From: Oscillospiraceae bacterium
GTDB lineage: Bacteria > Bacillota > Clostridia > Oscillospirales > Acutalibacteraceae
DNA: 24,830 bases
Assembly (NCBI GenBank): GCA_022508705.1
Contig: JAFLUO010000014.1
Span: 1-24,830 of the forward strand
Reading direction: 5' to 3'
Part shown: in pieces, positions 1 through 7,900 of the stretch
Position numbering within the stretch: the first letter of the stretch is position 1
Layout of the letters: every line of letters begins with the position of its first letter
Made by a program: the position numbers and the translations under genes
The notes under the pieces: model-generated
What the model was told of the DNA's origin: nothing
What the model saw: only the letters and a program-made list of their open reading frames with translations
The model's database searches: none

Positions 1-1119
1 ATCCACATCGTCAAAGCCCATAATAAATTCGCCGTAATGCTTTTTCTTAATACGCTCAAATTCGTCGGAAGGTATACCCTCAGTCTGCAAACGGGAAATC
101 TCTTCATCAATGCATTTTCTTACCTTTTCGGGACTTTCGCTCTCGCCCGAGAAAATGTGAGCGCCGAAGCCTTCGCCTTCAAAATACTCTGCATTAAATG
201 ATGTATTGATAAGCCCTTCGTCCATCATCTGTTCATAGATATTTGACGTTCTTCCCGCTATTATATCAAGCATTATATCGCTTTCCATTGACTGCTTTAA
301 AGTTCTGCGGACACCCTGCACGTCTTCCTTGTAGCCTATTGCAAAAAGAGGTCTTGACACGTCAAGGTGCTTCTCAGCGTACTTGCTTACTACCTCTTTC
401 GGTTCATCTTCAAATCTACGCTCTATTTTCTGCTCTTTTGCAGGCTTTAAAATTTTATCTGCAACTGCCAAAACCTCATCAACAGTCACATTACCTGCAA
501 CTGCAAGAGCCATATTGTTAAGGTTGTAAAAGGCGTTGTAACATTCGTACAAAAGGTCAGACGAAATTTCCGCAATAGAGTTGACAGTACCTGCAATATC
601 AATACTTACAGGGTGATTTTTATACATCGCCTTTAAAAGTGTGAACAAAGACGCCCAGCCGGGCTCGTCATTGGTCATTTTTATTTCCTGACCTATTATT
701 CCCTGCTCTTTTTTAACCGTTTCGGGTGTAAAATAAGGGCTTGTTACAAAGTCAAGCAAAATTTCAAGAGATGCAGAGAAATTTCCCGAGCAGGAAAAAA
801 GATAGCATGTCTTGTCAAAGGAAGTATAAGCGTTTGCGGAAGCGCCCGTTTCAGCATATCTTGTAAATGCGTCACGCTCCTCGCTTTCAAAGAGCTTATG
901 CTCCAAAAAGTGAGCAATACCCTCGGGAACAACGGTGTATTCCGCGTTTTCTCCTACTTGAAAGCAGTTGTCAATTGAGCCGTATTTTGTGCCGAAAATT
1001 GCATAGCTTGAAGAATAATTCTCTTTAGGATATACAAAAATTTTAAGCCCTGACGAATGGTCTATTTCATAATACCTTTCATTGAGAAGCTCATTTTTAA
1101 TCTCTTTTATATTATTCAT
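1..1119 (-). CDS. ymfH: M16 family zinc peptidase, YmfH-like (C-terminus cut by left window edge)
   Basis: The first 373 codons of the gene are present; the reading frame is open to the window edge. The protein has the inverted zinc-binding motif of M16 metallopeptidases, HFLEH, at residues 70-74, in the context EGIAHFLEHKLFE, so it should be the catalytically competent member of the pair with the next gene. The family is related to pitrilysin and mitochondrial processing peptidase. In Bacillus the YmfF/YmfH pair sits together and is annotated in connection with EF-P modification; the true substrate is unclear. The start ATG at 1119 lies inside the end of the upstream gene (8-nt overlap, sequence ATGAATAA), which implies translational coupling and a two-subunit product. 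The missing C-terminal part would hold the rest of the second M16 domain. Family assignment is firm; the physiological role is inferred. Confidence 0.92.
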   Translation of the reverse strand, partial: MNNIKEIKNELLNERYYEIDHSSGLKIFVYPKENYSSSYAIFGTKYGSIDNCFQVGENAEYTVVPEGIAHFLEHKLFESEERDAFTRYAETGASANAYTSFDKTCYLFSCSGNFSASLEILLDFVTSPYFTPETVKKEQGIIGQEIKMTNDEPGWASLFTLLKAMYKNHPVSIDIAGTVNSIAEISSDLLYECYNAFYNLNNMALAVAGNVTVDEVLAVADKILKPAKEQKIERRFEDEPKEVVSKYAEKHLDVSRPLFAIGYKEDVQGVRRTLKQSMESDIMLDIIAGRTSNIYEQMMDEGLINTSFNAEYFEGEGFGAHIFSGESESPEKVRKCIDEEISRLQTEGIPSDEFERIKKKHYGEFIMGFDDVD

Positions 1120-2395
1120 CGCCGTCACCCTCCCCGCTGAGAAGATAAACGCTGTCAATTACAGTGTTTTGCGCGCATTTTATTACGTCTTCTCTCGTAA
1201 CCTGTAAGAGCGCCTGTGCCTCTTCCTCACCTGTGATGATTTCGTCGGCAAAGCATTGAGATGCAAAAAAGGTGCAAACACCCGACGGGCTGTCCTCAAC
1301 TCCGCAATATGCATCTGCAAGAGCTTTCTTTGAAGATTCCAGCTCTTCGTCCGTAAACTCGCCGTTCTTCATAACGGAAAGCTGATTGAAAATTTCGTCA
1401 ACGGCTTTTTGAAAGTTTTCATTTTCAATTCCGCTCTGCACGAATATTATTCCTTTTTGTCTTATAAGCCTTGCACTGCAATAATAGCAAAGGCTCAATT
1501 TTTCACGAACATTTGTAAAAAGCCGTGAGTAAGGGCCGCCGCCGAAAACATCGGTCATAATTCTGTAAGCGTAGTAATTATCCGTATTATTTTTCATTCC
1601 GCTGCGAAGCCCGATAACCAGCTTTGACTGATTCATCATTTTCATTGACTCGTTAAAATAGCGGATTTCACCTGCATCTGTTACGAACTCAGAGGTTAAT
1701 TCTCTTATATTTCTGTTGTCGATATTCTTTGCAAAACAGGACATTTTTTCACGCAGCATAGCTTCACTTAAAGTGCCGCAGGCAGTAACAACGAATTGTG
1801 CCTCACTTAAAAGGTTTTTGTAAGCTTCAAAAAGTCTTTCAGGCGTTAAAGTGCGAACCTCATTTTCAAGCCACTCGCTGTCAACGCCGTATTTTTCGTT
1901 ACTGCACATAAGCTGTTTAAGGCGGGAAAGAGCGTATGCTCTTTTGTCGTTCTTCTTTGCATCTAAATCCTCTAAAGCAAAGCGGATTTCACGGGCTGAT
2001 GCCGTTTCGTCGAATTTTCCGTCACTGCAAAATGGATTTAAGATAATATCCGTCATAAAATCAACGGCATCGGCAGAAAATGTTTCCCCGTAAAGGGCAA
2101 AACGGTCATCGGGAAGCTCCATTGAAAAAGACAGGTGAATATTATCGCCGTAATTAGCTATTGTCGACGAAAACGCAGCTCCGTAAAGACTTTCCACCTT
2201 TGAATTAAAGCTCTTAAAGGTTGGATATTTACCTGACGTATGAGCCAAAAGCGTGGTTAAAACGTACTGTGCAGGTAAATCTGCGCCTATCGGAGCATAC
2301 AAATCAATATTTATAAAATTTGTTTTGAACTTGTCGGTATTAACACAAAGAAGCCTGAAGCCCCCTGCTATTTCGTTATATTTTATATTGCTCAT
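1112..2395 (-). CDS. ymfF: M16 family protein without zinc motif, YmfF-like
   Basis: 427 residues, similar in layout to M16 peptidases: an N-terminal half with the conserved segment around KVESLYGAAFSS and a C-terminal half with the substrate-cleft type segment GGGPYSRLFTNVREK LSLCYY (near residues 290-312). The HxxEH zinc motif is absent; where it should be the sequence reads LLAHTSGKYPTF. It is therefore predicted to be a non-catalytic partner of the downstream HFLEH protein, as in other paired M16 systems. I chose the ATG at 2395 (MSNIKYNE) because AGGTG lies six bases upstream; a TTG seven codons earlier gives a longer frame but has no suitable ribosome binding site. It is the first gene of a two-gene unit transcribed away from the radical SAM gene. 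Confidence 0.88.
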   Translation of the reverse strand: MSNIKYNEIAGGFRLLCVNTDKFKTNFINIDLYAPIGADLPAQYVLTTLLAHTSGKYPTFKSFNSKVESLYGAAFSSTIANYGDNIHLSFSMELPDDRFALYGETFSADAVDFMTDIILNPFCSDGKFDETASAREIRFALEDLDAKKNDKRAYALSRLKQLMCSNEKYGVDSEWLENEVRTLTPERLFEAYKNLLSEAQFVVTACGTLSEAMLREKMSCFAKNIDNRNIRELTSEFVTDAGEIRYFNESMKMMNQSKLVIGLRSGMKNNTDNYYAYRIMTDVFGGGPYSRLFTNVREKLSLCYYCSARLIRQKGIIFVQSGIENENFQKAVDEIFNQLSVMKNGEFTDEELESSKKALADAYCGVEDSPSGVCTFFASQCFADEIITGEEEAQALLQVTREDVIKCAQNTVIDSVYLLSGEGDGDE

Positions 2396-2437
2396 CCTTT
2401 TCACCTGAAAATACAAAATAAAATTTCACAGTTAGTT

Positions 2438-2446
2438 ATTTTACCA
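2438..2446 (-). promoter_or_regulatory. Possible extended -10 promoter element for the M16 pair
   Basis: On the minus strand the sequence TGGTAAAAT fits an extended -10 (TGn followed by TAAAAT), about 45 bases upstream of the chosen ymfF start. No convincing -35 hexamer lies 17 bases upstream. This is a weak call based on pattern only. Confidence 0.3.
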
Positions 2447-2558
2447 TATACTGTCATTTTTTTCTACTGTATTTTTTATTTTTCAATATTATTTTTGTCC
2501 TAATTTGGTAGTTTAATCAAATTATGTATGAATTTTCTATAAACAGTCTAAAATATTG

Positions 2559-2587
2559 TTGACTTTAATTGCATTTTCCTCTAAAAT
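2559..2587 (+). promoter_or_regulatory. SigmaA-type promoter of the radical SAM gene
   Basis: TTGACT (2559-2564) and TAAAAT (2582-2587) are separated by exactly 17 bases, close to the housekeeping consensus. The start codon at 2620 follows after about 26 bases of predicted leader, with AGGTGA just before it. The remainder of the 220-base divergent spacer is AT-rich and shows no other clear element on this strand. Confidence 0.75.
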
Positions 2588-2619
2588 TAACTAAATAGCG
2601 ATTTTTAATAGGTGAAGAT

Positions 2620-4077
2620 ATGAATTTTACTTATAATTTGCAAAAAAAGGGCATCGAGCTTTTGCTTGACAAAACGCTCAAGTATATTGACAAAGACCCG
2701 CAAGGCAATCTTGTGAAAATGTCTTATAAAATTGAGCCTATTTTCAATAAGATTTTCCCGCCTGAGAACTTTAAAAAGTTTCAGGATGCGGCAAAGGATC
2801 CTGAAAACATCTGGACTCAGTACGCTTTGAGCTTAATAAAGGACATTGACCGAGATCAATTCAGGCAGATGCTTGTCTCCTTCGGTGTTGACGCAGGTCT
2901 TTACGGCACGAAAGCAGTTCGTGAGAACCGTGAAAAATATAAATGTAATATTCCGTTTATTATCCTTTTTGATCCTACAAGCGCCTGCAATCTTAAATGC
3001 AAGGGCTGTTGGTCTGCTGAATACGGACACAAGCACAACCTTACCAATGAAGAAATGCAGTCAATAGTAACGCAGGGCAAAGAGCTGGGAACGCATTTTT
3101 ATATGCTTACGGGCGGCGAACCCCTTGTTCGCAAAAAGGATGTTGTGGAGCTTGCCAAAAACAACAAGGACTGTGTGTTCGTTATTTACACCAATGCGAC
3201 TCTCGTTGACCAAAAATTCTGCGACGATATGAAAGAAGCGGGAAATATTTCCTTAGCCTTGAGCATTGAGGGTAGCGAGGAAACAAACGACTGGCGCAGA
3301 GGCGAAGGCGCTTACAAAACAACAATGAACGCTATGAAACTTCTCAAAGAAAATAAGTGTCTTTTCGGCGTTTCCATTTGCTATACAAGCAAAAACATTG
3401 AGTCAGTTACCGATAAATCATTTATGAAAATGCTCATAGACGAGGGTGCAAAATACGCTCTTTACTTTAACTATATGCCCGTAGGTCACGGCGCTGATAC
3501 AGAGCTTATCCCAACGCCCGCACAGCGTGAAAGAATGTACAAGTGGCTTCGTGAAACACGAAACAGCAAAACGGGTAATCCGATTTTCGTTATGGATTTC
3601 CAAAACGATGCAGAATATGTTGGCGGATGTATTGCCGGCGGTCGAAATTATTTTCACATTAACTCCGCAGGCGACATTGAGCCGTGCGTTTTCATTCACT
3701 ATTCAGACGCTAATATTCGCACACATACTCTTTTAGAGGCACTTCACTCGCCTTTATTTACCGCATATTATAAAAATCAGCCATTTAACGACAATCATTT
3801 GCGTCCCTGCCCAATGCTTGAAAATCCGGACATCTTGCGCAAAATGGTGGCGCAGTCCGGCGCAAAATCCACGGATTTAATCGTTTCCGAAAGTGCTGAC
3901 GAGCTTTGCGCAAAATGCGACTGTTATGCCGCCGCTTGGGCACCTAAGGCAGAAGAGATTTGGAATTCAACTAAGCATAGAGATACTCACACGCAGTATT
4001 ACCGTGACACGGAAGAAGGCAAAAAAGAATTTGGATGTAGCGGAAACTGCGGAGCGTGCGCCGGTCATAACCAATAA
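2620..4077 (+). CDS. Radical SAM protein with SPASM-like C-terminal cysteines
   Basis: 485 residues. The radical SAM cluster motif CNLKCKGC (C123, C127, C130) binds the 4Fe-4S cluster that cleaves S-adenosylmethionine; TGGEPLVRK further on is the usual GGEP SAM-binding segment. The C-terminal third has a SPASM/twitch-like arrangement: GGCIAGG, then GDIEPC, then RPCPM, then CAKCDC. The last residues contain a second C-x3-C-x2-C motif (C473, C477, C480). Roughly 110 residues precede the barrel and I do not recognise their function. The protein is cytosolic, with no signal or membrane segment. Family members with SPASM domains modify peptides, proteins or cofactors; no peptide substrate gene is apparent nearby, so the substrate is unknown. 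The ATG is supported by AGGTGA a few bases upstream and by the promoter at 2559. Confidence 0.9.
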   Translation: MNFTYNLQKKGIELLLDKTLKYIDKDPQGNLVKMSYKIEPIFNKIFPPENFKKFQDAAKDPENIWTQYALSLIKDIDRDQFRQMLVSFGVDAGLYGTKAVRENREKYKCNIPFIILFDPTSACNLKCKGCWSAEYGHKHNLTNEEMQSIVTQGKELGTHFYMLTGGEPLVRKKDVVELAKNNKDCVFVIYTNATLVDQKFCDDMKEAGNISLALSIEGSEETNDWRRGEGAYKTTMNAMKLLKENKCLFGVSICYTSKNIESVTDKSFMKMLIDEGAKYALYFNYMPVGHGADTELIPTPAQRERMYKWLRETRNSKTGNPIFVMDFQNDAEYVGGCIAGGRNYFHINSAGDIEPCVFIHYSDANIRTHTLLEALHSPLFTAYYKNQPFNDNHLRPCPMLENPDILRKMVAQSGAKSTDLIVSESADELCAKCDCYAAAWAPKAEEIWNSTKHRDTHTQYYRDTEEGKKEFGCSGNCGACAGHNQ

Positions 4078-4082
4078 AAGAG

Positions 4083-4110
4083 AAACTGCTCTCACTTTGG
4101 GAGCAGTTTT
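4083..4110 (+). terminator. Hairpin after the radical SAM gene (weak terminator or attenuator)
   Basis: AAACTGCTC (4083-4091) pairs with GAGCAGTTT (4101-4109), extended by two inner pairs around a 5-base loop. It starts five bases after the stop codon. Only four T residues follow before the next ribosome binding site, so partial readthrough into the alkD-like gene is likely. Confidence 0.6.
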
Positions 4111-4129
4111 ATATTGAGGAGAAAAATAT

Positions 4130-4810
4130 ATGATAACCGATGAAATAAGAAAAAGACTTTTTGAAACGGCGGACGATAGCTATAAACAGTTTCACGCAAA
4201 GCTTATTCCGAATATTCCGCCCGAAACAATAATCGGTGTGCGCACGCCAGATGTCAAAAAGCTGGCAAAAGAATATTCAAAACACGAAGTAATAGATTTG
4301 TTTCTGCATGATTTGCCGCACAAATACTATGATGAAAACAATTTACACGGATTTATTATTGCATCTTGCAAGGACTACGAAAAAACAGTGGAATACCTTA
4401 ATGAGTTTTTGCCGTATGTTGATAATTGGGCGACCTGCGACTTATTAAAACCTAAGGCTTTTGATAAAAATCACGACAAGCTTAAAAAGGATATTGATAT
4501 TTGGCTAAAGTCTGACAAGGTTTACACAAAGCGTTTTGCAATGGGTATGATTATGTGTCATTTTCTTGACGGTGACTTTGACGAGAGCTACCTTTTAAGA
4601 ATTGCGGATATTCAAAGCGACGAATACTACATAAAAATGATGCAGGCTTGGTTTTTTGCCACCGCTCTTGCAAAGCAATGGGACTTTGCTGTAAAGATTA
4701 TTGAAGAACGAAAGCTTGACGAGTGGACTCACAGAAAAGCCATACAAAAGGCTCGGGAAAGTTTTAGAATAACAAAAGAGCAAAAGGAATATCTTAAAAG
4801 TTTAAAGTAA
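4130..4810 (+). CDS. DNA alkylation repair enzyme, AlkD-like
   Basis: 226 residues, the normal length for the AlkD family of HEAT-repeat DNA glycosylases, which excise positively charged N3- and N7-alkylated purines. Visible family features are IIGVRTPDVKKLAKEY near residues 34-49, the LHGFIIA segment, and VDNWATCDLL, where W100 and D104 have the same four-residue spacing as the catalytic Trp/Asp pair I recall for Bacillus AlkD; TKRFAMG (R135) fits the DNA-contacting arginine region. GGAG precedes the ATG by about ten bases. No promoter of its own is visible: it probably depends on readthrough past the hairpin at 4083. The link with the radical SAM gene may be only positional. Confidence 0.9.
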   Translation: MITDEIRKRLFETADDSYKQFHAKLIPNIPPETIIGVRTPDVKKLAKEYSKHEVIDLFLHDLPHKYYDENNLHGFIIASCKDYEKTVEYLNEFLPYVDNWATCDLLKPKAFDKNHDKLKKDIDIWLKSDKVYTKRFAMGMIMCHFLDGDFDESYLLRIADIQSDEYYIKMMQAWFFATALAKQWDFAVKIIEERKLDEWTHRKAIQKARESFRITKEQKEYLKSLK

Positions 4811-4839
4811 TTGTTTACATAATTTAATACGGACAAATT

Positions 4840-4921
4840 GTAGGGGTCGGTGCCCACACCGACCCGTAATTTTTTTGCTTTATTTTACTTTTTTCGGGAC
4901 GATGTAGGCATCGTCCCCTAC
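4840..4921. repeat. Inverted pair of a 27-bp palindromic repeat
   Basis: The 27 bases at 4840-4866 and the reverse complement of 4895-4921 agree at 22 positions. Each copy is itself a palindrome with a 9-bp stem and 4-base loop. Four of the five differences fall in the stem and form two fully compensated pairs (T-A to A-T and G-C to A-T); the fifth is in the loop. A 28-base T-rich spacer separates the copies, and the whole 82-bp unit begins GTAGGGG and ends CCCCTAC. It may be a repeated intergenic element or a MITE-like unit; no clear target duplication is visible. Confidence 0.65.
4844..4876 (+). terminator. Intrinsic terminator of the radical SAM/alkD unit
   Basis: GGGTCGGTG (4844-4852) pairs perfectly with CACCGACCC (4857-4865) around a 4-base loop, followed by GTAA and seven T residues (4870-4876). 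It lies 33 bases after the alkD-like stop codon. The same hairpin is also one half of the repeat pair at 4840-4921. Confidence 0.75.
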
Positions 4922-4943
4922 TTACTACTATTCTCTAACAATT

Positions 4944-4969
4944 AAAAGGGCAGGCGTGAAAGCCTGCCC
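4944..4969 (-). terminator. Terminator of the LRR surface protein operon
   Basis: GGGCAGGC (4948-4955) pairs with GCCTGCCC (4962-4969) around a 6-base loop. On the minus strand it lies 12 bases after the stop codon of the LRR gene and is followed by TTTT then AATTGTT. T-rich sequence also follows on the plus strand, so it may stop transcription from both sides. Confidence 0.7.
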
Positions 4970-4981
4970 GTAAATTTTTAT

Positions 4982-7900
4982 TTATTCTTCTGCTTTTCTA
5001 CGAAAAGTTTTATCACAGATACCAAAACTCATAAGAATTGCAAGCATTACTGCAAACCATACGGCTGTTTCGGAAGATGCCATATCAGTATTCGGAATTT
5101 GTGGATTAACTGAACCGTTATTCTCTTTTGACGGAGTGTTTATGTCCTCAGACGGTGAGCTTGCCTCTGCCGACGGAGTTTGCGGTTCATTCTCTGCATT
5201 TTCCGTACCGTTATTTACATTGCCGTTATTTTCCGAACCGCTATTTGCATTTTCGTTTTTATCGTCCTTTGACGGCTTATTATCATCAGACGGATTTTCG
5301 TCATCTGAATTATCGGGAGTTTCGGTATCGGGTTTTTCAGGCTCGTTATTTTTACCGTCATCATCGTCGGTTTTATAAATCTCATATTCAAGATTTACGA
5401 TACTGCAATAGTTACCGATACCCTCAACCGTTACATAAGCCGTTCCAACGCCGTTGTTGTTATGATAAGTTACAATATAATCCTTGCCGTTTTCAAGAAC
5501 CGTACCGTTTTTGGTTACGGTGATTACAGGCTCAACGGGAGCGCCGTTAAATTCAAGACTACCGCTGACAGAAATATCCTTTTCGCTTATTTCGCAGGGC
5601 AGGATTGTGAAATTATATGTTCTTTCACCCTCAAACCGTCCGATGCCAATAATCGTTACAGTAGCTGTGCCTGCATTGGTATTATTTTCAAGTCTTATTT
5701 CGTAATCAACGCCTTCTGTGAGCATTTCCGTACCGAAATAAACCTCCATTTCAGGTTTTAAGGGTGTGCCGTCATAGGTTTCGGTCATCTGAGTTTCAGA
5801 GAACACGGTAAATGAATAAACGCTGTTTTTGTAAATTTTAAATGTTTTCTCTGTAACTCCGCTGTAATTTCCGATTCCTCGGATAATTACCGTTGCCGTA
5901 CCTTTTTCGGTATTGTTAACGTATTCAACCGTGTAATCCGTACCCTCTTTAAGCGTTACTCCGTCAAGAGTTACTGTAATCGAGGGTGTTTTTTCATTGC
6001 CGTCATAAACTTGATCGGGAATTTCGGACACAACCGCATTTTCAATGCCCTTGCCGAAAATTCGGAACTGTAAGCGCATTGCGCCGTTAAAATTGCCTTT
6101 ACCGTAAACTACGGCCGTACCAAAGCCGGCATTTACATTTTCAAAATATTTCATCTCGTAATCCTCACCGTAAACGAGAGTGAATCCGTTCCAAGTGAGT
6201 GTGGGTATGGGGCAGATTTCATCTCCTGTGTAAAAGCAGTCGGGGATTTTTTCTGCGGTAGCCTCGGCAATGTCACGGCGGACAATGTTGTAATAACATT
6301 CTATTGTACCTATGTAGTTGCGGATGCCGTTTATTGTAAAGAACATTGTTCCCGTATCTGTTCCGCTTGAATACGTAATTGAGTAGTCAACGCCTTCAAC
6401 GAGGATTTTGCCGTCAAGCTTTACCACAACGGCAGGTCTTATATCTTCGCCCGTGTACTCATTATCTACCACATATTCGACCTCCGCCGAATCAATGCTG
6501 CGGCGTGCTATTGTGAATATTCGGCGGGCATCGGGTAAGCCCTCAAAGTCACCGATAAAGTGAACGGTTACAGTAGCGGTTCCTACCTTAAGATTATTTT
6601 CAAAAGTCAATGTGTAATCTTTGTTCTGAACGAGCCTCATACCGCTTATGCTTACGATTATGCTCGGCTCAACTTTGCTTCCCGTGTATTCGTAGCTGTA
6701 TTGGTCATTTTGGAAACCAACGCTTACGGCAATAATGGGAATGTTGTTTTTAACTGCATAATTATAGGCATCGGAGTTTTCATCGCAGTAGAACGAAAGG
6801 GTCGGGCAATTCTCAAAGGCTTTATTGCCGAAGGTGCATTTTGAATTGTCAAACTGTGCAAGATAAAGGGATGTACAGTCTTTAAACGCATTTTCGCCTA
6901 TGCTGCTTACTCCGTACAGCTTTAAATTTTTAAGAGATGTACAGCCTTCAAAGGCAAACTTGCCTATAGACCTTACTCCGTCTATGCTCTGAAGCGAAAT
7001 GCAATCCTTAAATGCGCCTTCACGGATAGATGCATCATCAAAGGTTATATATTTAAAATTTGAGCACCCCTCAAAAGCATATCTTCCGACATAATCTACT
7101 GTCGTATCAAGCTTTTCCAATGATGTGCAGCCGTAAAAACAGTACTCCTCCAGCTTTATGTAATCAGGTGCATTAACATTTACAAGAGAGGTACAACCGT
7201 AAAAACAACTTCCGGGAATGCGTTTTGCAAGGGGCATATTCACGCTTTCAAGAGCTGTGCACTTATAAAATATATTCGCGTCCCAATCGTTATAAAACGA
7301 CCAACCTCTATCTGACCAACCGTCTGTTTCAGCAGTCCACAACGGAAGATCTACGGTTTTAAGTGATTCGCAATATGCAAATGCGTATCTTCCTAAATCA
7401 GTGCAGGAAAGTAGGTCTATTTCAACAAGGTTTTGGCAATCATAAAAAGCAGAATACTTTATTCTTTCAGTCCCGCTGAGGTCAATGTCCCTTATTGCAC
7501 TGGATTCGAACATAGAATCCCCTACTGTCTTCATTCCGCCTTTGGGGAAAGTCACTTTTTCAACAGAAGTGTCATAAAAGCTTCCTCTAAGTAAATAGTA
7601 ATATCTGTAATCCTTATTATCATCTTGAAAATCGGGGTAAATGACAGGTTTTGTGAAGTTTACTTCCTTTAAATATTGGTTTCCGCAAAACGCCAACTCA
7701 CCTAAGGTAAAGTCTTTACTGACACCGGCAAGAGCCTTTTCCGTTGAATAATATTCGCCTTTTTTCGCTCTCGGGTAGCAAAGGAGAATATACACGTCCC
7801 CCTCGTCAAGATAAAGCACGTTATCGACTGAACGGTAGTAGGGGTTATCGGGAGAAACCTCTATTTCCTCTAAAGCATCTAACAGATAAAATTCAAATAA

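Noticed and set aside
4840..4969. Three close hairpins as a CRISPR-like array
   Set aside because: Only two copies are related, they are inverted to each other, spacing is irregular, and no cas gene is near.
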